Counted from the first letter of the stretch, positions 33,997 to 43,975 are shown. The stretch: 64,000 nucleotides of DNA from Portibacter marinus (GCF_021533195.1 NZ_JAJNKB010000004.1:366630-430629), one strand, 5' to 3'. Numbers and translations: made by a program. The notes: generated by a model from the sequence alone, not told the origin.

Positions 33997-36969
33997 TTAA
34001 AAACTTGCATTAAGTCCAACTGAAAAAACTCGTGTAATGGGATAAACTCCCAAATCAATAGATCCGTCAATGGCATTGGCGGCCCCTATTTCAGGCGAAT
34101 ACCCTGTATATTGAGTAGCTGTAAAAAGGTTGGTACCCCGGACGTAAACATTAGCGCCTGCCATCTTTAAATTGTCGAGCAACCTATTTGGAATGCCATA
34201 ATTAAGGGTTACGGTCCTGAGTCTCAAGAAAGAACCATCTTCTACAAAGTAAGAGGACGGCTGAAAATTCGGACCTCCCAGTACCGGTCTAAAGTTTTCA
34301 TCGGTAGATCCTTCTCCAGACCAGTAATTATTAAAACGCTCCTCATAATTCAGGGTAGTAAATCTAATGGCTTGTTTACCATTATAGATTTCATTACCCA
34401 TCTGGCCTTGAAAATCAGCAGATAAGGTAATGGTTTTATAATTTACCTGGGCGTTAAAACCATAAATAAAATCTGGAATAGAACTTCCTATGATGGTTCT
34501 GTCATTAGCATTCAATAAACCATCATTGTTGATGTCTGCGTACCTCAAGTCACCTGGTTGCTGACCAAAAAGGGATGGGTTGTTTTCTATCTCCGCCTGG
34601 TTCTGAAAAACACCTTCTACCTGGTATCCGTAAAAGAATCCGACAGGATTTCCTACCGATGATCTCGCAACTCGTTGACCATTCCCAAGATCACCTCCAA
34701 CCAACAACGAATCTGCACCAAATCCCTGGCCAATATTGGTCACTTCATTTCTTATGGTCGTTCCTAAAAATCCAATGGAATAGGAAATGTCTCCGATATT
34801 GTCACGATAATTTGCATTCCATTCAAATCCTCTGTTTTCTACATTTGCCGCATTAAAGAAAATAGATCTGAAGGCTCCAATACCCAAATATCCGGCCGGT
34901 TCAAGTGGCACTAGAATATCAAAGGTATTTTTGTAGTAGTAATCCATTTCAAGAGTAAACTTGTCTTCTAGTATTCCAACTTCAAATCCGATATTGGCTT
35001 GTTCCGTGTCCTCCCACTTAAGATCGGGATTTCCACCTCCATCGAAAGTCGCTCCGGGCTGAATACCCTCATTTTCCCCAAGAACCACATCTCTACCCCC
35101 TCTGATCAATGCATACTGGGCCGAACCCGGAATTTTTTCATTGCCTATTCTCCCCCAGCTACCTCTGATTTTCAGTCTATTAACAAGGTCGACGTTCCAG
35201 AACGATTCATTGGAGACATTCCATCCCAAAGCAACAGAGGGGAAATATCCATAGAGATTATTCCCTCCGAAATTAGAAGAGCCATCTCTTCTCAATGAGG
35301 CTGTCAATAGGTACCTGGAGTCAAATGAATAATTGACTCTTCCTAAATAGGATATGATGGTCGATCTGGCTGCATTATTGGTCACCGTCTCAAAATCATT
35401 TTGTCCTGCTTCCAAATACCAAAAAAGTGGATCCTCTCTTAAGAGTCCTTCTGTACTTCCGCTTATAAATTCATTTCTCTGATCCTGAGTGGAATAACCT
35501 AAAACAGCTCCAACTCGATGTCTGCCAATTTCGTTATTGTAACTTAAAGTGTTTTCGAAAATTAATCCCAAATTGTAATCATTAGTGTAATTGAGATCAT
35601 TAATCTCGTTCTGTTGAAGAGAACCTACAAAAAACACAGGTGAAAATGATTTTGATTTACCAGCTCCAAAATCAAATTGTAAACTGGTTTTAAATGTGAA
35701 ATTGTTGAGAAAATTAATGTTTGCATAGAGGTTGCCTAAACTTCTAAGTCGATCGCTATTGCTATTCGAGTATTCGATCGCTGCAAGCGGATTGCCTCCA
35801 TTGACTTCTGCAAAAGTAGTTCCATCATCTAGATATGGTGTGTTAATGGGCCAGGCTCTTAAAGCAGTGTTGACGACACCGGGTGTATTTTGTTTGTCAC
35901 TAAGCAGCATTGATAAATTTAATCCTACATCAAAGTTGGGACTTAAACGGTATTCGGAGTTTAATTTTCCAGTCAGACGGTCAAGATTAGATTTCTCAAT
36001 GATACCTTGTTGACCGAAATATCCTAGTCCAAAATAAAAAGTAGCGTTTTCAGAACCCCCACTAATTGAAAAGTTAGCGCTGGTCATTGGTGCATTATTA
36101 TTATAGATTAATTCTTGCCAATCTGTATTGGGTAAAACGTCAAGGTTATTGTAGGTCCCGGGTTCGATTTGATTCAAGTAAGTTGCAAACTCACGACCGT
36201 CCATGACTTCGATCTCATTGGCAATGGATTCAAAAGACTGTTCTACTGAAAAGCTCACTTTATTTTTGCCCGCTTTTCCAGATTTAGTGGTTACGATGAT
36301 CACACCTGCCGCTCCACGCGATCCGTAGATCGCTGTAGCCGATGCATCTTTTAAAACTTCAACTGATTCAATATCATTTGCGTTCAGCAAAGAAATAGCG
36401 GACACGTCAGTAATCACTCCATCGATTACTGCAATAGGGTTGTTATTATTTAGAGTCGTTATCCCTCTTAATCTTACTACGGGATCAGATCCGGGATCTC
36501 CGGAAGTATTACTAATTTGTAGTCCCGCTACTTTACCCTGGAGTGCATTAATGGCATTTGCAGCAGGCACTTTTGTGATTTCTTCAGCCGAGACTTTTGC
36601 TACAGATCCTGTTAAATCCGACTTTTTAATGGTCCCATAACCGATCACCACTACCTCATCCAGTACTTCATTATCTGGACCCATGGTAATCGAAAGGTTG
36701 GTCTGCGTACCCAGCCCTATTTCTTGTGTTTCATAACCGATATAAGATAGTACAAGAGTATCTCCCGGGGCCGCACTTATTTCAAAATTTCCATCCAGAT
36801 CTGTCAATGTACCATCTCCGGTTCCCTTGATTAAAACTGAAACGCCAAACAACGGCTCTTCCAGGTCACTGGCGATTACCGTACCATTGTAGGTATTGGT
36901 TTGAGAGTATATTAAACTCATAGTAGAGAAAAAGACACCTACTATGAAAAGTGATCGTAAGTAGTGCAT
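33997..36969 (-). CDS. susC: SusC/RagA family TonB-linked outer membrane transporter
   Basis: A 990-residue SusC-type receptor. The signal peptide is about 1-22 (ends LIYSQ). It has a carboxypeptidase-regulatory-like domain (about 27-100, NGTVIASDLEEPLFGVSV) and the SusC signature: VVVIGYGTIKKSDLTGSVAKV, then KVAGLQISNTSGDPGSDP, VRLRGI, IAVIDGV and IESVEVLKDASATAIYGSRG. A long barrel ends in RVFSVGLNASF, with the terminal Phe of BAM substrates. It imports oligosaccharides with SusD, powered by TonB. It is the first gene of the susCD-LamG transcript; the 199-bp gap to the regulator shows no clear hairpin. Confidence 0.95.
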   Translation of the reverse strand: MHYLRSLFIVGVFFSTMSLIYSQTNTYNGTVIASDLEEPLFGVSVLIKGTGDGTLTDLDGNFEISAAPGDTLVLSYIGYETQEIGLGTQTNLSITMGPDNEVLDEVVVIGYGTIKKSDLTGSVAKVSAEEITKVPAANAINALQGKVAGLQISNTSGDPGSDPVVRLRGITTLNNNNPIAVIDGVITDVSAISLLNANDIESVEVLKDASATAIYGSRGAAGVIIVTTKSGKAGKNKVSFSVEQSFESIANEIEVMDGREFATYLNQIEPGTYNNLDVLPNTDWQELIYNNNAPMTSANFSISGGSENATFYFGLGYFGQQGIIEKSNLDRLTGKLNSEYRLSPNFDVGLNLSMLLSDKQNTPGVVNTALRAWPINTPYLDDGTTFAEVNGGNPLAAIEYSNSNSDRLRSLGNLYANINFLNNFTFKTSLQFDFGAGKSKSFSPVFFVGSLQQNEINDLNYTNDYNLGLIFENTLSYNNEIGRHRVGAVLGYSTQDQRNEFISGSTEGLLREDPLFWYLEAGQNDFETVTNNAARSTIISYLGRVNYSFDSRYLLTASLRRDGSSNFGGNNLYGYFPSVALGWNVSNESFWNVDLVNRLKIRGSWGRIGNEKIPGSAQYALIRGGRDVVLGENEGIQPGATFDGGGNPDLKWEDTEQANIGFEVGILEDKFTLEMDYYYKNTFDILVPLEPAGYLGIGAFRSIFFNAANVENRGFEWNANYRDNIGDISYSIGFLGTTIRNEVTNIGQGFGADSLLVGGDLGNGQRVARSSVGNPVGFFYGYQVEGVFQNQAEIENNPSLFGQQPGDLRYADINNDGLLNANDRTIIGSSIPDFIYGFNAQVNYKTITLSADFQGQMGNEIYNGKQAIRFTTLNYEERFNNYWSGEGSTDENFRPVLGGPNFQPSSYFVEDGSFLRLRTVTLNYGIPNRLLDNLKMAGANVYVRGTNLFTATQYTGYSPEIGAANAIDGSIDLGVYPITRVFSVGLNASF

Positions 36970-37168
36970 AGCATTAAATTTTCCAATAGTTATTCTATGG
37001 TTCTTGGGGAGATTCCATCAAATGTATGGCTAAAACGTATGAGAAGCTCTGTTTGTTTGCTGGAATTAACTCACAAAAAACTCATCATATATACATTTTT
37101 ATAATATGTTCAAGCTTTGGCTATGAGTTTCAACCCAGCAAGTCAACTACTTTGAACAGCGCCGGATC

Positions 37169-39760
37169 TTACATTGCCTGTAGGTAACTCTTCAAACTCT
37201 GGTCTTCAATACCTAGTTTTTTTCTTAATCGATACCTCTTATTCTCAATTGACCGTACTGAAATATTCATCAATGGTGCTATTTCTTTTGAGGAAAGATC
37301 CATTTTGATATATGCCGCAAGCCTTAGCTCACCCTGGGTTATATTAGAATGCTTTCCTCTTAATTTATCCAAAAAATCTTCATGAACTTCTGCAAATGTA
37401 GGTTCGAATAACTCCCAGTCATCTTCACTATTCATATTCATTTCGATCAGGTGTAGTATTTGTCTTCTTTTATAAGCATCTGCACTTTTCAACTCTTTAG
37501 AAAGTGTAGCTTTTAAATCTATCAACATCTTGTTCTTCTGTACAAGTGTCATTGTGCTGTTGGCCAGCATTTTATTTTTATAGATCACTTCATTCTCAAG
37601 TTCTGCATTCTTTGCACGGATCCTTTCTGACTCCAATTCCTTTAAGCGCTCAGCATCCAATTTTTCTTTTTGCTTTCTGAGTTTTAACTGTTGTCTTTGA
37701 TTAAAAAACAAGATGGTCAAAAATGCTATTACCATATACATGATTAAACCTGGCCACGATTCATACCAACGAGGTGCAATCTTAAATGTCAAAGGCTTAT
37801 TCCCACCCATCAACTCTAAGCGATAAGCACCATCCTGTAAGTTTTTAAATACAAGCTGGCCGTCCTTTGGCAACGGCAACCATTGGTCATCCCATCCTTC
37901 CAATTTATACTTAAAGTCCATATCCTTAGAGAAGACGTCAAAGGTGCGAAACTGAATTAAAATATCATTCTCAAAGGGTGATAAGGAAAGGCTTCTGGAA
38001 TCCGGAATAGTCCTTATACTGTTATTGACCAAAACATAATCAATGGTCAGAAAATCATGTTCTGGCGGACTGTAATCATATGGTGCAATGAGATAGCCGT
38101 CACTGAAATTGAAAAGATAGTCAGTACTTTTACCATGTGGCTTGTTGAATCTGGTATTGCTTATCGGGACCAGGCCATTGAGCTTGTTTACCAGCTTCCC
38201 ATATTCATTCTGATCTTCCCTACCTGACTTATCCTCATCGATTCCAATATAGAGGGAGTCCTCCCTGGTTTTTAAAAGAAAACCTCCGCTTTGGGTTAGG
38301 ATAAGAGGGTCATTATTGAAAGGATGATCAATTGTTTTATTCGATAAAACGCTCTTAAAATCTTCACTCAATTCCACTCTTACAATACCATGATGCGGAT
38401 GGTATCCAAGCAAGGTATGGTCAATGAGCTCAAAATTTTCAATGAGCAAGCCACCATCCTCAATTCGAAAGCCATCAGACCATTGACCTGCAATCTTTTC
38501 AAAAAGTACCAGGCCTGTATAAGAAGACTGAATGAACTTGTCTGTATTTATTTTCTTCATACACCAACCACCAGTAATAGAGGACACCTGTTTAAAAGCC
38601 TTATCTTTAATTAGAAATGTACCTCTATTGTGTCCACAGAGCAGATCGCCATCTGATTCGATAAATGACCACACCTGACCTTGAGAATTTTCAATCAATT
38701 CAAAATCTCCTTTTATGGTTTTAGTGAAAACGCCTTGGTTGGTACCTATGTACAAACGGTCCTTATATGTTATCGAAGCAAAGATGGACCCCAATTTGCC
38801 TTGTTGGTCATAATAGTATAAGAGTGGCTGATTGATCTTAACGAGATCCAGACCTCGATCAAGGCCAACCCATAAGTTTCCGTGTGAATCTTCATGTAAA
38901 TTTAATACGGTGTTATTAGAAAGTCCTTTGGATTGATCAATGTGATATCGAATACTTTTAAGATCATCCGTAATGTAAATTCCGTTCAAGATGGTACCGA
39001 TCACATATTGATCATCAGAGGTTTTAAGAAAAGAATTGACCTGACTCGTCTTCAAGCGATCATTTAAGTCAGAGTCAATGGGTTCGTATCCTTTTTCCGT
39101 TCTCCTAAATAAGCCTTGATTCTGAGTGACATATATTTGACCTTCACTTACACCTACTACTTTCGATCCGTCTGGCAGTGTATATTGATATACTTTTTCG
39201 TAGATGCTGTCTCCCTTAATTTGATAAACACCAGATTCTATTTTTGGAAGGATGAATTCATCATCTGCAACGGTGCCCAGCATAATATTACCTGGATTGT
39301 CCAGTTGTTTGATATGCTGGTAATCATAAGTAAAAATCTCAGAAAATGACTGAAACATCAGTCTGGTACTATCTCCAAATATTTTCCAATATTCCTGATT
39401 TCGTCCTAACAGAAGACTATCAGCAACAGGCTTGTAAATTGGTTGTTCGGGGTTTGAAATATCGATAAAACCAAACGATTCATAGCCTGACACATAAACC
39501 TTGCAGTCACTACCTCGAAACACTGACCTAGGTCTTCTGTTGCTGGGAAGTTTTGTCAATGTCCAGCGTAAACCATTAAAAATGAGTACACCATCGGTAT
39601 TGGCAACATAGATGTTATGGTCACAGCCTTCAGTGATGGACCAGTTTTGATGGTGTGCATTGTACTCTGATGGCGAAAAGGAAATAATTTGCGGAATTTC
39701 CTGAGACCAACAATACACACTGCTTAAGAAAAAGGTTAATCCTAGAATGAAGTATTTCAT
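37169..39760 (-). CDS. Propeller/Y_Y_Y/LuxR-HTH transcriptional regulator of the PUL
   Basis: An 863-residue membrane regulator. I use the ATG at 39760 (MKYFILGLTFFLSSVYCWSQ, a clear signal peptide); a TTG nine bases upstream falls in the -7 promoter motif. The periplasmic part is a two-component-regulator-type propeller (NLHEDSHGNLWVGLDRGLDLV, about 290-310), then a Y_Y_Y domain (about 610-675, with FKYKLEGWDDQWLPLP), one TM helix (MYMVIAFLTILFF), a coiled coil, and a C-terminal LuxR-type HTH (TQGELRLAAYIKMDLSSKEIA, SVRSIENKRYRLRKKLG). There is no histidine kinase or receiver domain, so it is SusR-like: it senses oligosaccharide outside and binds DNA inside. Its place beside susC marks it as the likely PUL regulator. 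Confidence 0.85.
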   Translation of the reverse strand: MKYFILGLTFFLSSVYCWSQEIPQIISFSPSEYNAHHQNWSITEGCDHNIYVANTDGVLIFNGLRWTLTKLPSNRRPRSVFRGSDCKVYVSGYESFGFIDISNPEQPIYKPVADSLLLGRNQEYWKIFGDSTRLMFQSFSEIFTYDYQHIKQLDNPGNIMLGTVADDEFILPKIESGVYQIKGDSIYEKVYQYTLPDGSKVVGVSEGQIYVTQNQGLFRRTEKGYEPIDSDLNDRLKTSQVNSFLKTSDDQYVIGTILNGIYITDDLKSIRYHIDQSKGLSNNTVLNLHEDSHGNLWVGLDRGLDLVKINQPLLYYYDQQGKLGSIFASITYKDRLYIGTNQGVFTKTIKGDFELIENSQGQVWSFIESDGDLLCGHNRGTFLIKDKAFKQVSSITGGWCMKKINTDKFIQSSYTGLVLFEKIAGQWSDGFRIEDGGLLIENFELIDHTLLGYHPHHGIVRVELSEDFKSVLSNKTIDHPFNNDPLILTQSGGFLLKTREDSLYIGIDEDKSGREDQNEYGKLVNKLNGLVPISNTRFNKPHGKSTDYLFNFSDGYLIAPYDYSPPEHDFLTIDYVLVNNSIRTIPDSRSLSLSPFENDILIQFRTFDVFSKDMDFKYKLEGWDDQWLPLPKDGQLVFKNLQDGAYRLELMGGNKPLTFKIAPRWYESWPGLIMYMVIAFLTILFFNQRQQLKLRKQKEKLDAERLKELESERIRAKNAELENEVIYKNKMLANSTMTLVQKNKMLIDLKATLSKELKSADAYKRRQILHLIEMNMNSEDDWELFEPTFAEVHEDFLDKLRGKHSNITQGELRLAAYIKMDLSSKEIAPLMNISVRSIENKRYRLRKKLGIEDQSLKSYLQAM

Positions 39761-39766
39761 CAAGAG

Positions 39767-39774
39767 CAAAGTTA
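39767..39774 (-). promoter_or_regulatory. -7 promoter element for the PUL regulator
   Basis: Minus strand TAACTTTG at 39767-39774 ends only six bases before the regulator's ATG (39760). If transcription starts at the usual few bases after this motif, the mRNA is leaderless or nearly so. Confidence 0.6.
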
Positions 39775-39864
39775 GAAAATAGGGCTGCCATTTCAGATTC
39801 TTTATTGAACTTTCCCGGTACCGAGCTCGTATATAATAGTTGAGATCATTATGAACAAGGACAC

Positions 39865-40854
39865 ATGAATTATATAGATTACTACAAAGTACTTGGAGTA
39901 TCCATGGATGCTTTGGAGAAGGAGATTAAAAAGGCTTATCGGAAACTGGCTAGAAAGTACCATCCGGATCTAAACCCGAATGACAAGGAAGCGGAACGGA
40001 AATTTAAGGAGGTCAATGAAGCCAATGAAGTGCTCGGTAACGCAGAAAACAGAAAAAAGTATGACGAGTACGGTGAAAACTGGAAACATGCCGAAGAATT
40101 CGAAAAGACAAAGGCCAATCAACGCGCCTATAGTTCAGCAGGGGGTGGAAACCCTTTTGGTTCGGGCAATCCATTTGGCGGCGCAAGTGGTGGAGGTAGC
40201 TCAGGTTATACTTACGAACAATTTGAGGGGTCTGATTTTTCTGACTTCTTCGAAAGTATGTTTGGAGGTGCCGGTCGGAGATCTTCGGGCTTCGGTGGTG
40301 GCTTCGCAGGAGGTGGTGGCAGGGCCGGCGGACAAGGTCAATTCCGTGGCCAGGACTTCAATGCCGAACTCCAACTCAGTCTTTCCGAAATTTACCAGAC
40401 TCAAAAGCAGACCATTAATGTCAACGGAAATAAAATAAGAATCACCATTCCTGCCGGTGTGGAAAATGGCCAAACCATCAAAATCAAAGGACACGGTGGC
40501 CCCGGAGTGAATAATGGACCTAAGGGAGATCTTTATATCACCTTTAACATCATAAACAATACCCAATTTAGAAGGGACAAGGCCAACTTATATCTGGATC
40601 ATGAAATCGATCTATTTACAGCAGTGCTGGGAGGTGAAATAACTGTTCCTACATTTGATGGTAAAGTCAAATTAAAGGTTAAGGCGGGTACCGACAATGA
40701 CACCAAAGTGAAGCTTAAAGGCAAAGGCTTTCCCGTTTATAAAAAATCCAATCAATTCGGTGATCTTATCATCACTTATAAGGTCAAAATTCCAGAAAAT
40801 CTGACGACCCGACAGCTAGATCTTTTTAAGGAAATTCAAAAATTACAATCGTAA
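39865..40854 (+). CDS. cbpA: DnaJ-like co-chaperone CbpA
   Basis: A 329-residue J-domain protein. Residues 1-70 are the J domain with HPD at 33-35. A Gly/Phe/Ser-rich linker (about 92-165) and two C-terminal beta-domains follow (QLSLSEIYQ..., [42 protein letters not shown]). There is no Cys-rich zinc finger, which separates CbpA from DnaJ. It works with DnaK. CbpM follows after a single base and is the dedicated modulator that binds the J domain. Confidence 0.93.
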   Translation: MNYIDYYKVLGVSMDALEKEIKKAYRKLARKYHPDLNPNDKEAERKFKEVNEANEVLGNAENRKKYDEYGENWKHAEEFEKTKANQRAYSSAGGGNPFGSGNPFGGASGGGSSGYTYEQFEGSDFSDFFESMFGGAGRRSSGFGGGFAGGGGRAGGQGQFRGQDFNAELQLSLSEIYQTQKQTINVNGNKIRITIPAGVENGQTIKIKGHGGPGVNNGPKGDLYITFNIINNTQFRRDKANLYLDHEIDLFTAVLGGEITVPTFDGKVKLKVKAGTDNDTKVKLKGKGFPVYKKSNQFGDLIITYKVKIPENLTTRQLDLFKEIQKLQS

Positions 40855-40855
40855 T

Positions 40856-41137
40856 ATGGAAACGAGAACATTGATCCACATCAAAGAATTTTGTGATAGC
40901 CACGGTGTAGAGCATACATATATTATGCGTTTAAAGGAATTTGGCCTTATCGACTTGGAAAAAGAGGAATACCTTGAACTGGAAATGCTTCCCAGAGTAG
41001 AAAAAATTCTGCGCTTTAATCATGATTTGGACATCAATTTAGAAGGTATTCAGGTTATATTGGACTTACTTGAAAGAATGGAACGAAGGGACCAACAAAT
41101 AAGAAGTCTTCAAAATCGCCTGAGAATTTATGAATAA
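40856..41137 (+). CDS. cbpM: Chaperone modulator CbpM
   Basis: A 93-residue helical, MerR-like small protein in the classic position after cbpA. The order HIKEFCDSHGVEHTYIMRLKEFGLI (helix-turn-helix-like), LPRVEKILRFNHDLDINLEGIQVILDLLERM and a terminal heptad helix (RDQQIRSLQNRLRIYE) is that of CbpM. In E. coli, CbpM inhibits CbpA by occupying its J domain. The start codon is one base after the cbpA stop. Confidence 0.9.
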   Translation: METRTLIHIKEFCDSHGVEHTYIMRLKEFGLIDLEKEEYLELEMLPRVEKILRFNHDLDINLEGIQVILDLLERMERRDQQIRSLQNRLRIYE

Positions 41138-41210
41138 AGGTTGATGGTTATGTTAATAATCTTTAACTTTTGATATAAAGGGTAAGATTATTGATCAAAA
41201 AACCAAAACC

Positions 41211-42188
41211 ATGAAGTCACTCTCCGCCATTCTGACTTTTCTGTCTTTAAGTTTGGGATCCTATGCCCGATGGGATTTTTCAGGTGCTATTAAAATGGAA
41301 GTGGGTTTGAATACTTTCAGCAAGACTTTTATTTCTTTTTCAGCTGCGGCAGGAGTTCGTCGGCAAATGTTTTATTCCCAGGAAAGATACGGTGAGGCAC
41401 TGTTTAAGCTTAAGGATTACGCAAGCACTGGGTTTCAAATGGGTGCCACCCTTTATTACAATGGGTTGGGTGATAACATTCTGGACACCTACAAAAAAGC
41501 CAGATTTGACTTTGTTTCATCCGTTATGGCGTCGATTGGCACTCCGATGGCTTCTATGCTTTATCATGATAGAATCAAAATACGTGCATTTAATTCATTT
41601 TTAGCGAATCCTATAAGCGATGAATTTCACCACTCCTTGACCGTTGGTTCGAATGTGATTCTCAATACAGATAGAAGAAATCAAATCACTGGGTTTATCA
41701 ATGCCAATGTCGCAAGAATGGTTAGACTTGGCTATATGAATGATGGTCCTCCATTTGGAAGATTCGGTTTGGGCGATCGTTATGACAGATGGTGGACAGG
41801 TAGTGGCTTTCTGGAGGTATTTCTGGACCAGGGATATGCTCAGGAGTTGAAGTATCCTTATCTGGACAGCAAATTCATCTATACTTTTGATCGATTCACT
41901 GGTAATGTACAGGAAGCCTATGAAGTCTCAAATTTATTAGGCTTTAAGTATGTACCAGATTACAATCTGCAAGAAAATTATTTTAATAGAGCAAGGGGGA
42001 AGATTGGATTTGAGGCTTTCAATATCGGGTATGAAATTTCGGTACAGTGGTTGGGGCTGTTGGAAAATGATCTACAAGATTACATCCATCATAAACTGGC
42101 TATGCCTTACCATATGACTTATGCCAAGCGTTATATGATCTTAGGCTTGCAGAGTAATCAATTTACAAAATGGATAGATTATGAATAA
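41211..42188 (+). CDS. Exported protein with possible Ntox23-like motif
   Basis: A 325-residue exported protein (signal about 1-19, LGSYA). The body is beta-rich with alternating hydrophobic stretches. The segment YYNGLGDNI (about 82-90), then LTVGSNVILNTD, and a most distinctive RLGYMNDGPPFGRFGLGDRYDRWWTGSGFLEV (about 172-203; key residues ND, PF, GLGD, DRW, T, E) recalls the motif ND...GD..DRW.T....E of the polymorphic toxin type 23 group. Standalone exported proteins of this kind are common in Bacteroidota, and a toxin role is unproven; it might equally be a structural barrel-like protein. The next gene overlaps its stop (ATGAATAA). Confidence 0.45.
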   Translation: MKSLSAILTFLSLSLGSYARWDFSGAIKMEVGLNTFSKTFISFSAAAGVRRQMFYSQERYGEALFKLKDYASTGFQMGATLYYNGLGDNILDTYKKARFDFVSSVMASIGTPMASMLYHDRIKIRAFNSFLANPISDEFHHSLTVGSNVILNTDRRNQITGFINANVARMVRLGYMNDGPPFGRFGLGDRYDRWWTGSGFLEVFLDQGYAQELKYPYLDSKFIYTFDRFTGNVQEAYEVSNLLGFKYVPDYNLQENYFNRARGKIGFEAFNIGYEISVQWLGLLENDLQDYIHHKLAMPYHMTYAKRYMILGLQSNQFTKWIDYE

Positions 42189-42948
42189 GCTACTACTTCT
42201 ATTTTTAGTGCCACTGATTTGCCTTTCCTGTGCCCGCAGAAACTTTTCTTATGTGGATAGCGCAAAATTTGATTCAAAATTGACTTCTCAGTTTTCTACA
42301 TCAATCAAAGATCTTATTGAGCAAAATACAGACATGCAAAACCGAAGGTACTACATGGGAATTGCTTTAAAGGATACTTTCCTGGGTGGTGAATTAACCT
42401 TTACACAGACAGCAGAATATGATTACAAGGATACTGTTATACAATATTGCTATATGCTTTTTGATGATCAGAATAATGTTTTCTATGATACACATGCTTC
42501 CGAAAAAATCACGGATGATACGCTGAAACCAATTATTCCACATACAATAGGTCTTGATACGCTAACGATTAATGACGCACCAGATGCATTGCAAGGTAAG
42601 TTTTACGTTCAAGATGGCATTCTTCATATGATTTTTGAAAGTAAGGAACAAAGTGATTTCGTAAGCATCAAAGCTCGGTTGATCGGTCAGGATGCCGATG
42701 CCTTTCAGATTTTCCAGGTAACCAGGAAGAGGCTGACCTATAGCCCTCTTAATTCAAGGGATAATCATGATGGTTCGCAAAAGGTATTTGATCTTCAGCA
42801 GGTCTTTTCCATTGATTTAAAGTTTGTGGAAATACCCACTTTTGAAAAGGTACAGATTAGAAGAAATCCACTAGAAAAAAGAGGTCCGAAAGGTATTTTC
42901 AGCATGAACGATCATCGACAATCAGCCTCTTATGTTCCTAAGAACTAG
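42181..42948 (+). CDS. Lipoprotein of unknown function, coupled to the Ntox23-like gene
   Basis: A 255-residue lipoprotein with lipobox LSC (cysteine at 17 in ICLSCAR). It starts inside the previous gene, overlapping by 8 bases (ATGAATAA), so translation is coupled. I do not recognise the family. The sequence has beta-strand-like segments (LGGELTFTQTAEYDYKDTVIQYCYMLF) and a charged C-terminus ending in VPKN. Tight coupling with the exported gene implies a shared complex or a modulating role, such as a membrane-anchored partner or immunity protein; that is inference. Confidence 0.6.
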   Translation: MNKLLLLFLVPLICLSCARRNFSYVDSAKFDSKLTSQFSTSIKDLIEQNTDMQNRRYYMGIALKDTFLGGELTFTQTAEYDYKDTVIQYCYMLFDDQNNVFYDTHASEKITDDTLKPIIPHTIGLDTLTINDAPDALQGKFYVQDGILHMIFESKEQSDFVSIKARLIGQDADAFQIFQVTRKRLTYSPLNSRDNHDGSQKVFDLQQVFSIDLKFVEIPTFEKVQIRRNPLEKRGPKGIFSMNDHRQSASYVPKN

Positions 42949-42967
42949 TATTAATAAGATGTACTCA

Positions 42968-43936
42968 TCAATAAGATAAAACGATACGATGATAACCTCT
43001 CAGGATTTTCAGGTCGGTGTTGTCATTTTCAGTCCTTCTCTGAAGTACTTCAAAGGTGGTCTTGGCCCTATCCATATAGTATGGCATCATTTTCAAAGCC
43101 TTTATGTCCTTTCTGAGGAAGTTATCCCAGTGGGTGGGGATCAATATTTCAGGCTCTAGCTTAGCTATCGTTTGCTCATAATATTGATTGATAAAATCTT
43201 TTCCACCTGTGCCAATACTACCTGTCGCCAGAAATGCAACATCTGCTTTGTAACGATTTAATGCATCAGCCTTGAAGTTGGGACTGGATTTCACAAAAAC
43301 TTTAGTTTGGCCTCTGGTGATCATAAAATCAAAAGTCCCTCCTTCTTTGTATGCCGAAAATCTAGCAGGCTGTGTGAGTGGTTCGTCTATGACCTCTCCA
43401 AGATCGGCGTTGAGAACTTTTGGCGGTGAATGTTTGCCTTCTATTACTTCAATTCGAAAATCTCCTATGGCTAAAGTATCTCCAGCTTTAAATAAGACTA
43501 AAAGTTTGTTATCAATCGATGCACCTTTGCCTAAATTAATTGTCGAAGGCGAGCCTATTAATTGAGCAGATGTACTTTTAGCCAGATAGGCTGCATCTAA
43601 AGCGTGATCATAGTGAGAATGATTGACCAAAACAGCATCGAGATCCTGCAATTCATAGTCGCGAACAATTTGATTAACTAACTTTTTATCTGTAGTCAAT
43701 TTCCTAAATAGGACTTTAGAAGCAGAGGGTCTAGTGAAGAATCCATCAATGATGAATTTTGTTTCTCCATCGTTGAACAGCAGCGTTGATACTCCAAAAT
43801 AAGTTACTGAAAATTCCTGCTTCTCCAGTGGAGACTGATCATCGTGAAAATAGGATTTGTAATCCTCAATATCGGCTGAAGGTCCACAGCTAAGAACAGA
43901 TAAGACAGCAATTAAAAAAAGGGAAATTATCTTCAT
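42968..43936 (-). CDS. Metallo-beta-lactamase-fold lipoprotein hydrolase
   Basis: A 322-residue MBL-fold protein with a lipoprotein signal (LSVLSC, Cys17). The fold motifs are FGVSTLLFNDGETKFIIDG, the metal site NHSHYDHALDA (about 105-115), 'IEVIEGKHS' and the C-terminal PTHWDNF (about 268-274). It is close to the UlaG/RNase-Z-like 'L-ascorbate lactonase' group, but the substrate is unknown. A minus-strand TATCTTTG at 43968-43975 is its likely -7 promoter element. It is convergent with the lipoprotein gene upstream, which ends 20 bp away. Confidence 0.82.
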   Translation of the reverse strand: MKIISLFLIAVLSVLSCGPSADIEDYKSYFHDDQSPLEKQEFSVTYFGVSTLLFNDGETKFIIDGFFTRPSASKVLFRKLTTDKKLVNQIVRDYELQDLDAVLVNHSHYDHALDAAYLAKSTSAQLIGSPSTINLGKGASIDNKLLVLFKAGDTLAIGDFRIEVIEGKHSPPKVLNADLGEVIDEPLTQPARFSAYKEGGTFDFMITRGQTKVFVKSSPNFKADALNRYKADVAFLATGSIGTGGKDFINQYYEQTIAKLEPEILIPTHWDNFLRKDIKALKMMPYYMDRAKTTFEVLQRRTENDNTDLKILRGYHRIVLSY

Positions 43937-43967
43937 AGTCAGGAAGAAGTTGAAGCTTCTTCGTGGC

Positions 43968-43975
43968 CAAAGATA
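43968..43975 (-). promoter_or_regulatory. -7 promoter element for the MBL-fold gene
   Basis: TATCTTTG on the minus strand, 31 bases upstream of the ATG at 43936. A small hairpin (GAAGAAG ... CTTCTTC) lies between it and the start. Confidence 0.5.

Noticed and set aside
37169..39769. TTG at 39769 as the start of the PUL regulator.
   Set aside because: It overlaps the -7 promoter motif, and the ATG at 39760 gives a clean signal peptide.
39813..39829. A GGTACCGAGCTCG sequence near the cbpA start that resembles a plasmid polylinker.
   Set aside because: Only about 13 bases match, there is no other vector sequence, and flanking genes are normal; likely chance.
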